DNA of 64,000 nt, taken from contig BSQZ01000014.1 in the NCBI GenBank assembly GCA_033239005.1, positions 1,112,001 through 1,176,000 of the forward strand, given 5' to 3'. This DNA comes from Lamellibrachia satsuma (taxonomy: Eukaryota; Annelida; Polychaeta; Sabellida; Siboglinidae). The notes under the pieces were generated by a model. It saw only the letters and a list, made by a program, of their open reading frames with translations, had not been told where the DNA came from and made no database searches. This document shows, one piece after another, positions 41,300 to 54,076 of this stretch. Numbering within the stretch: position 1 is the stretch's first letter; each line of letters starts with the position of its first letter. A program made the position numbers and the translations under genes.

Positions 41300-42241
41300 C
41301 CAATGTAAACGATAGCTCGATGCACGGGTTGAATGACTTGTAAACAAACTCCCTTTTATCACTCGTTGAGTTTGAATCCGGGAAAAAAATACTACCTTTG
41401 TTAGCAAAAACGGTTTCTTAATATATGTCTACAAGAAGTTGGTGAACAATATACGTATAATACTAATACTTATTCTAACCAATATTCAATGTTACTTACT
41501 ATTCACTGTTATCTCAATTTTCGAATTGTAAACACCCCTATTAACGCTCGCTGAATTCCCTGACAGAATCCGAAACTAACTTACTCTAAAATACTCCCTC
41601 TGACTAATAATTAACAAAACCTGTTTCCTAATATATGTCTACAATACGTTTGTGTATAATATATATGCAATAGTAATACTTATTCTATTTGATATTCCGC
41701 GTATTTCTGTAAATGATCTACACCAAATTCAAGTCGCTGCACCAAGTCCAAGTAGCCGTAAGTAGGACCTTATCTCGAACTTTCTGTTTAATTCTTACAT
41801 AAGCATAGAAACTCTTGCTGTCATTTTTTTTATATTACCTGCCAATTTGTTTTCAAAGGTTCTTTTAGATTTTCTAATTTCAGTTCCAGTGTGTTCGTAT
41901 ACCCTCCACAGCAACTCTTTGTGAACACATTTTTTAATAGCCTCTTTTGACAGGTGTTTCTTCCTGAACCTTTTCCCTTGTTTTCTTAATGGAACAAATT
42001 TCGCAATAATGCCCTCAATCTCATATTTTAAACAAGTAAAGCATTCTGTTGCTGTCTTATTCTTCAGCAAGTTATTCCAATCTATATTTGCTAGATATGT
42101 TCTCATCTCTTTATATTTGCCTTTGTTGAAGTTCCTCCTTATTGTTTTTTTTATTTCTATTCCCTGTTTTTACTTTTATATTAAAATGGATTTGGTTATG
42201 GTCACTTGAACCGAAAGGTTCGTGTACTTTAACATTGTCAA

Positions 42242-42787
<546 letters not shown>

Positions 42788-42839
42788 AAGTGTCAGTGTG
42801 GAAATACAAACTTGTGTTGTTTACGATTATACAAAGTAA

Positions 42840-43325
42840 TCAACGGTCAGTCGATCGCAACGCAATTCCCCCAGGCGGGAGAAAACCGGGGCACGTGGTC
42901 GATTGTGATTATTTGTAAATGTGTTCGAAGAAGACCCTGACCAAAATATTCATTGCAGTTACACATATTATGGATTATCGAAAAATTCAGAAAATGCATT
43001 TCCTTGCCTGTGATATACACCATTTGCCTGACATAATAATGAATAAGGGATACGTCCAAATGTTCAGGGCGACCTTCGACAACATATCAATATTGTGGAA
43101 AATGGTAATGTTCCACTGGTAATATAAGAAAGTTGCAGAAACCATAATATGCCACCATAATTAGTATGACATAATTACCATTGCAAACGTTAATTTCGAA
43201 CAATATACACACACGCGCGTGAGCACACATACACACACATACAAACACACACACACACACACACACAAATGTGCGTGCGTTCGTGTGCATGTTTGTACAA
43301 AGAAAGCATGATACAGTTTACCTAC
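42840..43325. other. No gene recognised; short (CA)n at 43200-43266
   Basis: AT-rich; a mixed CA microsatellite at 43200-43266. Short frames have no motifs. Confidence 0.5.
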
Positions 43326-43329
43326 CTTA

Positions 43330-43880
43330 GATTGACACCTTGTGGTGATGAGGCGATCATCTCTGCCACAGACGTTGTCTTGAGTTCATAGAGCGCTACA
43401 TAATCGCCAATGTTCTACTGAAGTGTTTCTTTCACAATCTCACACCAACTAGTGTTGGTGTCTTCCCCTCTACGGCCATGGAGGCTGTACTGAGTTCATA
43501 CTGGCTTTATACAATCGCCAACATTCATGTGATGTGGTCACATTGCCTTACAAACCCACACCTGTATGAATATGGTATTCGTGTCCTTCACAACCTCATA
43601 AGCTATGCTGATGTCATTATCAACTGACACAATCGCCAACATTCCTCCAATGTGATCACAACTGTCTTACAAACTCACGCCTTGTAGGGAGATGACATTG
43701 GTGTCTTTCACAGGTAGTCAGGCTGTCTTGATGTCATTGCCAACTTAATACATAGTCAACAACATTCCACTGATGTGACAACAATTGCTTCACACTTTTA
43801 GGAAGGTGACAGTGGTGTCCGTCACGTCCACATCTTTGTCGCACACAATCTCTAACAGTCCAATGATGTGATATCAACAC
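43330..43880. repeat. Degenerate tandem repeat, period about 110-120 bp, 4-5 copies
   Basis: (A)AATCGCCAA(C/T)(A/G)TTC recurs at 43402, 43512 and 43631, with a weaker version at 43753. Each is followed by GATGTG.TCACA..., CTTACAAAC.CAC and ...GTGTC(T/C)TTCAC. Copies differ by about 20-30%, so the array is old. Confidence 0.8.
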
Positions 43881-43889
43881 TATTCCATT

Positions 43890-44500
43890 TTTTCTAGTGC
43901 TGTTCTTTTATATTCAGGTGATCACACTCGTCAATACTCTGCAACAATGATATCAGTTATGCATTTCATGTGTTACCGCAAATTAACCTTCCAGATCACA
44001 ATGTTCCACACATCTATAATTTTATGTTAATGTTACATCTTTCAAAATAAACATTTTCCTTATTCAATATCACACTACTTAAATGAATGTTGAACTTGAC
44101 TGTGGTGTCACCAATGTCGTATAATGTCTCCCAATACATTGCTTGTTTGTGTAGTTATAGTATAGGTCATGTTTAACGAGATTGCCATCCAAAGCAACAG
44201 ACTTCGCATGAACAAGGGAGCGCCTGATTTGTACAGTCCAGTAATGTATCATTACATGTACACGTGAACACGCACGCACACACAGATTGTGGGCAGAATA
44301 TTAGCTAGCCGGTTGTGCATCAGTGTCATTGTGTGTTTAATTGTGTGCTTGCGCGTGTGTGCATGCGTGAGTACAGTTAGCGAGCTAGTTATTTGTGCCT
44401 TTGTCCGTCTGTCAGATCAGCTGAATATGACGTATTAGTCAGTGAGCTGGTTGTTTGTTTGTCTGTCTGATTATCGGTCTCGATGAGATTGTGCTTTCCT
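43890..44500. other. No gene recognised
   Basis: AT-rich sequence grading into a T/G-rich stretch with GTCTGTCTG words before the (CCCG)n array. Confidence 0.5.
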
Positions 44501-44510
44501 GTCTGTCTGA

Positions 44511-44737
44511 CCGCCCGCCCGCCCGCCCGCCCGCCCGCCCGCCCGCCCGCCCGCCCGCCCGCCCGCCCGCCCGCCCGCCCGCCCGCCCGCCCGCCCGCCC
44601 GCCCGCCCGCCCGCCCGCCCGCCCGCCCGCCCGCCCGCCCGCCCGCCCGCCCGCCCGCCCGCCCGCCCGCCCGCCCGCCCGCCCGCCCGCCCGCCCGCCC
44701 GCCCGCCCGCCCGCCCGCCCGCCCGCCCGCCCGCCCG
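44511..44737. repeat. (CCCG)n array, 227 bp, about 57 units
   Basis: Perfect tetranucleotide repeat. The minus strand is (GGGC)n, that is G3 runs with one-base loops, the strongest type of G-quadruplex motif. It reads as Ala-Arg-Pro-Pro or Gly-Gly-Arg-Ala in all frames, giving false ORFs. Confidence 0.98.
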
Positions 44738-44879
44738 ATACTGGCAAAGACGTGTACATAGAATTACACTGAACGGCTGGTGCTATTTTAACACCCGTGT
44801 CTGAACCATACACACATTGATATATGCACAGTTATTGCGCCATGCATATTTGAGCCAAGCTACTTCAACCGTTATAAAA

Positions 44880-45222
44880 ACCCATTATGTAATTCTAGAT
44901 ATATCTAAATATATAGTTATAATTATTAAATTTAAAGTATTTAATCGGTAGGTAATGCTTTAAGGAAATGACATGTGTTAATTTGTTTGTCGTCATAATG
45001 TGTATGTTCGTGTCTTTGTTGCTGAGCTCATGTGTGCATGCTTGCATGCATAGACAGATATACATGCGTGCATTAGTGCGAGCATGTGTGCGTGCGTACG
45101 TCCACATAAACGTATAAGTAAATGCTTGTTGCATGCGTGCATGCGTATGTGTGCATATGTCTGTGTGTGTTAATGTGGTGTGCGCATGCATGAGTGCGTG
45201 CGTGCATGCGTACTTGATTGTG

Positions 45223-45254
<32 letters not shown>

Positions 45255-45270
45255 TTCGTGTAGGACATTT
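44880..45270. other. Alternating GT/GC/CA-rich low-complexity stretch
   Basis: Many TGCATGC, GCGTGCGTGC and GTGTGTGT words; no gene. A (GTGC)n run lies at 45234-45257. Confidence 0.6.
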
Positions 45271-45478
45271 CCATTGGTTTAGTAACCAAAGCTGTGCGTT
45301 TTAAACGAACTTATGTTGACAGATTCATTATTTAATATTTTGGATTGTCCATTTATTGTTCAGTATGACATCAACATTGATTTAACAAGATTTAACTAGA
45401 TTTGCCATCCAAGCCAAAGGCCCAGATGGCAAGTGCACAAGGAAGCCATTGGCTTATCGAGAGTCCAACAATGTTCAT

Positions 45479-47836
45479 CTACTTATAATCCGCCCTCCTG
45501 AGATATGTGTCAACCTTGTTTTTAAACATATTCACGCTGCTGGCAGTTACACAATCTGTAGACAATTTGTTCCATTCATGTATTGTCCTCTGTGAGAACA
45601 AGTGCTTCCTGATGTCCAATCTACATTGATCCTTTACTAATTTTACCTCATGTCCTCTAGTTCTGCTATCTTTCTTGAGTGAGAAAAACATATTTCTATC
45701 AATATTTTCATACCCATTTAATATCTTAAAAACTTCAATCTGATCTCCTCTTAACCTCCTTGTCTCTAGAGTTGTTAAACCACATTCTTTCAGGCGTTCT
45801 TCATAACTAAGGTCTCTAAGTTCTGGAATCATTTTAGTTGCTCTCCTTTGTATGCGTTCAAGCGTATCTATATCCTTCTTACGATATGGTCTCCATGCTT
45901 GTATACAGTATCCTAAATGAGGTCTAACTATTGCTTTATAAAGAGGTATAATTAACTGTTTTCCTTTGTATGTTATGTTTCTTATAATCAATCCAATAAT
46001 TTGATTACCCTTTGAAGCTGCAATACCACACTGCTCTGAAACTTTCATATCAGCGCTTATTGTAACTCCTAAGTCCTTTTCTTTTACAGTAGTACCCAGA
46101 ACAGTATCTCCCATTTTATAGTTTACATTCAAGTTCCCATTTCCTGTATGTAGGCATTTACATTTCCCAAAATTGAACAGCATCTGCCATTTCTCAGACC
46201 ATTTCACTAATCTGTCTAGATCGTATTGTAAATGTTGTTTATCACCATCAGTATTAACCTTTCTAAACAGTTTTGTGTCATCCACAAATTTCAGTACATT
46301 ACTTGTTATACTGTCGTCCAAGTCATTGATATAAATTAAGAATAATATAGGTCCTAATACTGATCCTTGAGGTACCCCACTCAAAACCGATTTCCAGTTT
46401 GAAACTTCTCCATCCACTACAACTCGTTGTCTTCTGTCAGTCAGCCATTGATCTATCCAGTCAGTTATGCTATCCCCTTTTAATTTAAATAGTAATCTTT
46501 GATGTGGCACTTTGTCAAAAGCTTTCTGAAAATCTAAGTAGATAATATCTACTGGCGATCCCACGTCTATCCACTTAGTGATTTCTTCCAAAAAACATAA
46601 CATATTTGTTAAGCATGACCTCGTTTTAAGGAATCCATGTTGAGATGAATTTAATAATTTATGCTTAACGAGGAAGTCCACCATATGGTCTTTAATTAAC
46701 CTTTCTAATAATTTACAAATCACTGACGTGAAACTCACTGGTCTGTAATTCTCTGACTTATTTCTCGAACCCTTTTTAAATAATGGTATGATGTTTGCTT
46801 CTTTCCATTTAAACGGAACAACTCCCTCTTTTAATGACAAGTTGAATACCCTTGCAAGTGGTATACTGATTTGTTCTACCGTTTCCATTAGTAATTTTGG
46901 AGGAATCCCATCCACTCCCAGTGATTTGTTATCCTTCATTGCCTTTATTTTCTTAGCTACCAATTCTGGAGTTACAACTAACGGACCTAAATAGTCAGAT
47001 TTAGCCCCCTGAAATTTAGCATCAGCAACTGGTAATGAACTAATATCTTCTTTGGTAAACACTGAACTGAAGTAAACATTTAGGTCTTCCGCTATTAAAA
47101 ACCCCTGTGATATTATATTTCCAGCACTGTCTTCTAGAGGTCCAACCTTGTCTTGTACGTTTTGTTTACTCCTGACATATGCACAAAAACTCTTGCTGTA
47201 ATTTTTTATGTTACATGCTAGTTTTTGCTCATAGCTTGTTTTAGATTTTCTGATTTCAGTTGTAGCTGCATTAAGTGCCTCTTTGTATTTTGCATAGTCT
47301 TCTTCCTTTCTGGTACGCCTATAAACCCTCCACATAGTTTGTTTTACCATTATTTTTCTAATAGCCTCTTTTGACAAATGTTTCTTTCTACACTGTTTTC
47401 CTTGTTTTTGAAAGGGAACAAATTTATCGATGATACTCTCAATTTCATATTTTAGAATATTCCAACATTCAATTGCGGTCTTATTCATCAGCATGTTATT
47501 CCAATCTAGCTTTGCTAAGTATTTTTTCATATCTTTGTAGTTACCTTTATGGAAGTTTCGCTTGTACGTTTTCTTATTTTTACTTTCTGATTTTTCATTG
47601 ATGTCAAAATGTATTTGATTATGGTCACTGTTACCCAATGGTTCAAATATTTTTACATTGTCCACTAATTCTTTTTGTGATGACAAAACTATATCTAATA
47701 CATTTTCTCCCCTGGTTGGTTCTAGTACGTGCTGAGTAAGAAAGCTATCCTGGATTAAAAATAGAAATTGTTGGTCCTCAATCCCTGTGCTCTCTAGAGA
47801 ATTCCATTGTATGTGTCCATGGTTAAAATCCCCCAT
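45479..47836 (-). CDS. LINE ORF2: endonuclease (C-terminal part), RT and C-terminal domain, 785 codons
   Basis: Longest frame in the window. It starts at the EN block [11 protein letters not shown] and continues with LVLEPTRGENVLD, SDHNQIHF, linker, then RT: KAMKDNKS..DGIPPKLL (block 0-1; Leu for Pro), RPVSFTSVICKLLERLI (block 2), IIYLDFQKAFDKVPH (block A, catalytic Asp), GVPQGSVLGPILFLIYIND (block B), FVDDTKLF (block C; FADD altered to FVDD with both Asp kept) and LGVTISADM. The C-terminus runs through YEERLKECGLTTLETRRLRG to the end. Compared with copy H, five residues at the KAHGIG position are missing. Upstream frame 48167-47856 holds the rest of EN, out of frame. Probably inactive but recent. 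Confidence 0.95.
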   Translation of the reverse strand: MGDFNHGHIQWNSLESTGIEDQQFLFLIQDSFLTQHVLEPTRGENVLDIVLSSQKELVDNVKIFEPLGNSDHNQIHFDINEKSESKNKKTYKRNFHKGNYKDMKKYLAKLDWNNMLMNKTAIECWNILKYEIESIIDKFVPFQKQGKQCRKKHLSKEAIRKIMVKQTMWRVYRRTRKEEDYAKYKEALNAATTEIRKSKTSYEQKLACNIKNYSKSFCAYVRSKQNVQDKVGPLEDSAGNIISQGFLIAEDLNVYFSSVFTKEDISSLPVADAKFQGAKSDYLGPLVVTPELVAKKIKAMKDNKSLGVDGIPPKLLMETVEQISIPLARVFNLSLKEGVVPFKWKEANIIPLFKKGSRNKSENYRPVSFTSVICKLLERLIKDHMVDFLVKHKLLNSSQHGFLKTRSCLTNMLCFLEEITKWIDVGSPVDIIYLDFQKAFDKVPHQRLLFKLKGDSITDWIDQWLTDRRQRVVVDGEVSNWKSVLSGVPQGSVLGPILFLIYINDLDDSITSNVLKFVDDTKLFRKVNTDGDKQHLQYDLDRLVKWSEKWQMLFNFGKCKCLHTGNGNLNVNYKMGDTVLGTTVKEKDLGVTISADMKVSEQCGIAASKGNQIIGLIIRNITYKGKQLIIPLYKAIVRPHLGYCIQAWRPYRKKDIDTLERIQRRATKMIPELRDLSYEERLKECGLTTLETRRLRGDQIEVFKILNGYENIDRNMFFSLKKDSRTRGHEVKLVKDQCRLDIRKHLFSQRTIHEWNKLSTDCVTASSVNMFKNKVDTYLRRADYK

Positions 47837-47855
47837 TATGATACATTCCCCTTTA

Positions 47856-48115
47856 CTAACTTCCTTTATAGCGTTTTTTTATTTTTGTGTTGTACTCTTT
47901 GTTTATGATTGGACTTCGGTAAACTAAGCCAATAGTTAATTTTGAATTTCCTGAAACAATTTTGCACCAAACAGCTTCATCGCAATCTGCTTCCCTTTCT
48001 AGTTTTATTTCATAAGCCTGAATAGATTCTTTAAAATATAAAATAACTCCCCCGCCCCTTCTTCCTATTCGATCTTTCCTAAACATTACATATCCTGTCA
48101 GTCCTAATTTGAATC
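47856..48115 (-). pseudogene. Endonuclease N-terminal segment of copy F, out of frame
   Basis: [40 protein letters not shown] and IGLVYRSP precede the break at about 47850, where a T run on the plus strand (47875-47880) suggests an indel. Confidence 0.85.
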
Positions 48116-48266
48116 CAGTTAAAATAATTAGCATTCCTAAATCATCACAAACAATATGCATTTTCATAAGTCAAATTCGACATAGACGTCCAATGTGTAA
48201 CAAAACAATAGATACACTCGGTCCATGATACTTGATACTTTATCATAATTACCATGACAACGACTT

Positions 48267-48414
<148 letters not shown>

Positions 48415-48664
48415 TTTGTGTCCTTAACATTACAAAGGTTATTGAGAAAATAATATTACTTTGTGTAAGGCATTAGTGTGTAAGACCAAATATGCAAGAA
48501 GACGTAGCTCACTTATGTATTCCATGTACAGTATCAAAGGTTGGCCTTTTCACTTACTTTGGCCTTTTTACTTCAGCAGCTAACTCAAGATTACAAACAC
48601 AACGATCGCATTAATTTTACCTAAGAATAACTATTTAAAGATTGATCTTCAATATGTCGGGTCA

Positions 48665-48846
48665 ACATTCTGGTGTACAACATGATACATTATGTAATAT
48701 ATGGTGAGGGTGTACTACACGATACACTACGTAATATGTGGTATTACATGATACATTACATAATATATGGTGTGTATTACATGATACACTACGTAATATG
48801 TGGTGAGGGTGCACTACATGATACACTACGTAATATGTGGTGAGGG
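48665..48846. repeat. Tandem repeat with ATGATACA(C/T)TA(C/T)GTAATATGTGGT core
   Basis: Five to six units of about 33 bp, alternating with a GAGGGTG(T/C/G)AC linker. Reads as a Thr-Thr-Tyr-Val-Val-Tyr repeat on the minus strand. Confidence 0.85.
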
Positions 48847-48849
48847 TGG

Positions 48850-49077
48850 TCGTTGGTTCTGTTGACATCAACATAAATCTACATGGTTGTATCTATCCAG
48901 ACTAATAACATGTAGTTGAATGCAACGTGCTCGAAACACCACATAATCTGCTCAGTAACAGATTCACGCTATAGACACAGAATATGTATGATTTTATGAA
49001 GCTGACGACATAATTACTCAGCGTACGTGTTGTACTTGGTATACTGATAAGTTTTATTTTGTGTGAAGCAACCATAT
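48850..49077. other. No gene recognised
   Basis: Unique-looking AT-rich sequence. Confidence 0.4.
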
Positions 49078-49820
49078 TAATTTGTCTCTGTCCAGGCGGT
49101 TACACACGGACTTTCCTTTTGACTTTTATTTAAATGCACAATCTCCATATAATTAGGTATCATTGTTTACATGTTTACTTTCCTTGTCAGTGTTTCATAT
49201 TTTTAATGCTTATCTAAATAATGTGTAGTCACATATTTTCTGATGAAAAATTGGTTGATTATATTGGGATAACCACATTATTTTACTATGAACAATACAC
49301 ACAAAAGCAATTTAGGAAAAAACACCAAAGCACATTATTTTCACAACTTGTTTTCCTTGAATATGCATTAATTTTAATTAAATACATTCTGATATTTTGC
49401 TACACACATACAAATAATGTATGTGTGTATAAAACCTACTTAGAAGTTTTTTGTAATTTGTCTCTGTCCAGGCGGTTACACACGGACTTTCGTTTTGACT
49501 TTTATTTAAATGCACAATCTCATTATAATTAGGTATCATTGTTTACAGTTTTACTTTCCTTGTTAGTGTTTCATATTTTGAATGCTCATCTAAATAATGT
49601 GAAATAACGTATTTTCTGATGAAAATTCGGTTGATTAAATTGGGATAACCACATTATTTTATTATGAACAATACACACATATGCAATGTAGAAAAACTAT
49701 TTTCACAACTTGTTTTCCTTTAATTTGCATTCATTTTAATGAAATACATTCTCAGATTTTGCTACACACGTAGAAATAATATATGTGTGTGTGAGTTTGT
49801 TAAACTTACTTAGACGTTTT
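49078..49820 (+). repeat. Tandem duplication of about 370 bp
   Basis: TTTGTCTCTGTCCAGGCGGT starts at 49081 and again at 49459. The following sequence matches for the full length, including AATTAGGTATCATTGTTTAC, CATATTTT(T/G)AATGCT and CTACTTAGA-(A/C)GTTTTTTGTA. Small indels distinguish the copies. Confidence 0.9.
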
Positions 49821-52380
49821 TTGTAGCCTATCTTCTTTAATTGAGGCGTTTGATTGTATGAATGTTTTATTCTAACTAAAGTAGGCTCAAACGATTGGTG
49901 AATAAAGACGTGGAACCAGTCAACCGTGTCGGTGCCGACATATTTTTGAATTCACTAATTTACAGCAATGTTTTATATTTGATTGTACTTTTGATTTCTG
50001 ATCTTTCTCTGTGACAATTAACTGCTTTTTATTTTCAAAATTATGTTGGTGACATTTTTCAGTTTGGATGTTTTGGAGCTTTTGGTTGTGATTCTATTTC
50101 CTGTGTCTTTCCTACACTCATGTATTCTATGCTATATATATTATTCTGTTTACGTGTTATTATCCTTACAACATTGTACACCGGGCTGTAATAGCCTACT
50201 CACTGACCATTTCTCTACAATGGCGTTGCACGGCCGTTCCGAATAATGCATCTACTGATACACAGGTGAGCGATAATAGTTGACAAAAAGTTAAGTCCCC
50301 GGCAAGAACGTAAACACAAAGGCACATGTAATACATGTATGCAAACAAAACCACACTCACCGAGTCACGAACCCATTTTAAGGCGTTGACAGCCGTCTGA
50401 CCTTTAAGGAGGAACGACAACGTTGAATATACTGGACATGTCCACACATTCACACCTGCATGGTTCCCTCTTTCTGACGACGAATGTGACTTCGAGAAAT
50501 GTCATATGACATTGAAGCCTCGTATGCATGTGCCAGTGACTGTGTAGTACTGTGGGGTGACGGTCGTAACCAGCCATGCATGTACGTGTGATACAGACGT
50601 CAACCGTAACTTTGCCTGTACGTTTGACACGATGCCATTGAGACAACTGATGCCAACACTAAATTAACATCACACGTTAATATTTTACTTTTAAATGTGT
50701 TGTGTTTGTTTCGTTATATATTCCCCTCCAAGTCGCCAGTGAGTTGTTCACCCCCGAGTCTGTCACGCCTCGGTAGACCGCCCTACAACAACGACGTCAC
50801 AAACATGCCGGCATCGAGCCGTACGGTCATGCATATCTGACTCAGCCGATATTATTCGCCTGGCGGGTGTAAGAGCAAATTGCGCAGCACGATTGTCAGG
50901 ATACAACCATTCCATAAACTTGAACATGGATCACTACTTGATTTGAGTTTTGAGTTGCTTTATTTTATTGAATTGCGCTTTCTCGGCCAATTACAGATTG
51001 TTTGGTTTTCTTAGTCACTTAGACCGCTATATCACGTATACGAGTCACAACACTGGCCTTCTCTTCTTCCAGACCAGTCATTTAATGTGCATATGTTCAC
51101 AGTATTGTTACCTGGCTATTTTTTAGTCTGATTGGATGTTTGGCCCTCTGTCTCTCTGTGTGTCTTTTTGTGTCTGTTTGTGTCTTTCTGTGTCGGTTTG
51201 TGTTTTTGTCTGTCCGTCTGTCTGGCTGGGTGTCTGTCTTCCAGTGTGTCCGTCTGTCTGGCTGGGTGCGCGAACAAAACTCCCTCCGTCCAAAAGCGCC
51301 ATCACCTAAATTCTTGCTAAATACTGTTCTCATACCCAGCCAAATAGGAAATACTATTATAGTAATTACATAATGCAAGTTACCATCCTGTCTGTCTGCA
51401 GTGTCTGGGCAAATCAGCTTGCAATAACATTTTACAATTTACATTTTATAAGTAAAATGCTCTGACACGTTGTACATTTATAACCTATGCCTCTGAGCAT
51501 ACGAACATCAAGTATATGTGCCTGCAACACTAAACTTCCACCATTGTAAGGGGTGATCTCAATACACGACACAACACTTCTCTGCTGCGGGAAACTGAGT
51601 TACGTCGACCTGTGCTCCACTTCTGGAACTTCGTATTCGCCAGCTTCCAGACCAGTACCTCGGCCTACACAACGTATTCGCCAGGTGGCGCTTCAGCCTA
51701 CACAACGCGCCACTTCCTTTATGCGCTCAAATTGAGCACCTTATGAAATGCTCTCAAAAATAAAAAATGTGTTGGACGATGTACGACGCTAAGCAAAACA
51801 GCTCTTACCCCCCCTTCCGTCCCACCTCTCCACTCCCCTCCCCCTCTCCTCCAATAGTGAGTCTTTTCTTACATATAATTGTAGGTCTCGCGCATGGTTG
51901 ACACACCTGCCTCGTGTTTACAAACACTGATCAGCTGATGCAGTGTGTACATGGTCACGCCTGGCCACTCACAGTACAGATACGGGCCACGGCACGCAGG
52001 TGTATGGCTGACACTTGACAGGTGCGTGTATGTCGGGCGTACAACAATTCAACAAGATTTACCCCGACTGTTGAATTCACTTACATCTAAAATGTCAGTT
52101 GTAATTTCTGTACGAGTCTATGAGGAATACACTGGAATGGGTGTGTTCTAGATGGCGTGCTTGTCTGGTCTTCTGTCTGCTTACAAACACACAACAGGTT
52201 ATTTAGCGTATACCTGGTAGTCATAGATCGCTACACATAGATCAGCCCAACAACAGACCCTTGGTATGGCACGTGGGCGCATGGTTGAATTGGAAATGTA
52301 GTGCTAGTCCGTCGCAGGCTTGTTAGCATAAGCTTGTTACCCCATTTAAATGCAATTTAAAACAAAAACCTTATTCAGAT
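49821..52380. other. Intergenic, no gene recognised; low-complexity at 51130-51285
   Basis: Contains a TGTCTGTTTG/CTGTCTGGCTGGG-rich stretch (51130-51285), with GTCCGTCTGTCTGGCTGGGTG duplicated at 51212 and 51249. Short frames elsewhere carry no motif. A GC-rich block at 50740-50880 is unidentified. Confidence 0.5.
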
Positions 52381-52386
52381 GTAACT

Positions 52387-52716
52387 GTTCTGAGTGGGGC
52401 GCAATGGCATACCGGTTAAAAGGCCGGATTCTCAATCGAGAGAACCCGGTTTCAAATCCCACTACGGTCGCTTCGAACCTTTGGCACGTTTGATCACCCC
52501 ACATTTGCCACTCAGCTGTATAAATGAGTAATACAGACAGTGGTGGAAATGTGAACGAATAGTCTTCGCGCAATTGCAGCGTGGTTGAATGCTTCCCAGA
52601 GAAGTTGAGATGGCCTTGGAACGAACAAGTCTGCCAGGGGGTGAAGAGTAAAGCGCTTTGAGCGGTCCTACGGACTGGATACCGCGCCATATAAGAACGT
52701 ACCTTTTAACTGTAAT
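52387..52716 (+). mobile_element. tRNA-derived SINE, apparently complete (about 330 bp)
   Basis: Head: GAGTGGGGCGCAATGGCATA with an A box (TGGCATACCGGTTAAAAGG) and a B box (GGTTTCAAATCCC). The body runs to a conserved tail AAGCGCTTTGAGCGGTCC then ACCGCGCCATATAAGAACGT. AGCGCTTTGAGCG...CGC(T/C)ATATAA is a tail motif of SINEs widespread in aquatic animals, taken from a partner LINE. Pol III promoter boxes are recognisable though diverged. Confidence 0.85.
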
Positions 52717-54070
52717 TTTTTTAAGGATCGCATTTATACGGAAATGTTTTTGAGTCGAATTCGAACGTAAGAGCAACAATACGCGCAAAATATTTGGTCA
52801 AAACTGCAGCAGTTGTAATGTGGTCTCTGTTATTCGCGCGACCCAATCCAAACTTTCCAACACCTTCTGGCCATGAAGAAAGTTTGCGTTGAAATTTCCC
52901 TGAACCTGTAGTTCTTCACCTGGGACTAGGGGCCGCCTTCGTCGGTGTACGGGCGTGGTAGGTGTGTTTTGGCCCCAGAGGAGCATAGCTACATACCACG
53001 GGCACTCGCTGGGGCATCCCAAAGCCACTATCTGCCCATAGTTAGGGGACTGGATTAGTGAGCGTCGGGACGTGTCCACACAAAGGTCGACCCTGCACAC
53101 TGCACCTATGGGGTAATTGGGGTTCCAGTCTGCTCCCATATACCTATCGTATTATCCTGGGGCCGCAGTGTGTCCAATATCAGTGGTTTAGTTAGTGTTG
53201 TCTATGAAGAGACTACGTGTCATCAAAACAATGTACCAGCAAATAAACATTACATACACATATCGACTGATAATAAAAAAAAGTATTATTGAAACCGAAC
53301 ACAATGAATTTAGGGCGTTTTGGTGAGAACGTCCCCAAAAGCGCCCGCTTTTCCCAAAGCGCGTCGACGTAACGATGGTTACAATACCAGGTAAAATTAC
53401 AATGCTTAGATGTAATTAAAGGCACAATAGGTGAGCCAGCTGGTGGCTGTAGGTGAAAGATAGAGAGCGATGCGCATGCGCTTCAAACTATTCACTGCAC
53501 TACAGCATTAGATGCGTCAGGAAGACCTGGGTACATATACACTCACACCACTGGGGTATATGTTTTTAACATAAAGTAGATTATTACTTCGTATATTCAT
53601 TCATATCTCCGTCAGTTTCGCCTGTGTGCGGCTGAGCTTGTGTAGGTCTGATGGTTCGTACATAAAAAATTTAAACATTTCCCCGGGGGTGGGAGTATTA
53701 CGTATGTGGACGTTTGACGTAGATCACATAACTCAGAACAATAGTACGTACAATTGTTAGCAACACTGTGCGTGATCTACGTCAAAAGCCCACCGAACGC
53801 TTCGTGAAACTGGTATACATGATTTTTAGAGCGCGAAGTTGTCGTTGCCATTGGCAATGCCCTACCAATATTTGACTGGGTCGTGCAAGGAGTAATAAGC
53901 TCTTGCATTGCCTGCTTTTTTGTCCCGAGGAACGCCGGTCAACTCGGCTAGGATCACATAAATGGCCAGATCCGTACTGCAGGATGGATCTGCTACTTTT
54001 ACCACGTTTTTTTATTTTGCTCAAGGCCTAATGTGACACAGGAACAGTGACGTCAGCGTTCTTACTGTTG
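52717..54070. other. No gene recognised
   Basis: Frames at 52798-53139 (-) and 53782-54024 (-) are open but motif-free. The first lies in a less AT-rich stretch and may be an old coding relic. Confidence 0.4.
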
Positions 54071-54076
54071 ATGCTT

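Larger units (their letters stand above)
45381..48115 (-). mobile_element. CR1-like LINE copy F: nearly complete ORF2 and 3' end, 5' truncated
   Basis: Minus strand. Starts in the endonuclease (LGLTGYVMFRKDRIG, about 48105) and runs to a 3'UTR of about 100 bp, ending in a short tail of AAATC(T)TGTT-like units (45381-45405). The same tail ends copies C and H. It has no poly(A), as expected for CR1-type LINEs. One frameshift near 47850 separates the first about 80 EN codons from the 785-codon main frame. Confidence 0.95.

Noticed and set aside
44439..44813. Long Ala-Arg-Pro-Pro / Gly-Gly-Arg-Ala frames
   Set aside because: These are readings of the (CCCG)n array in every frame.
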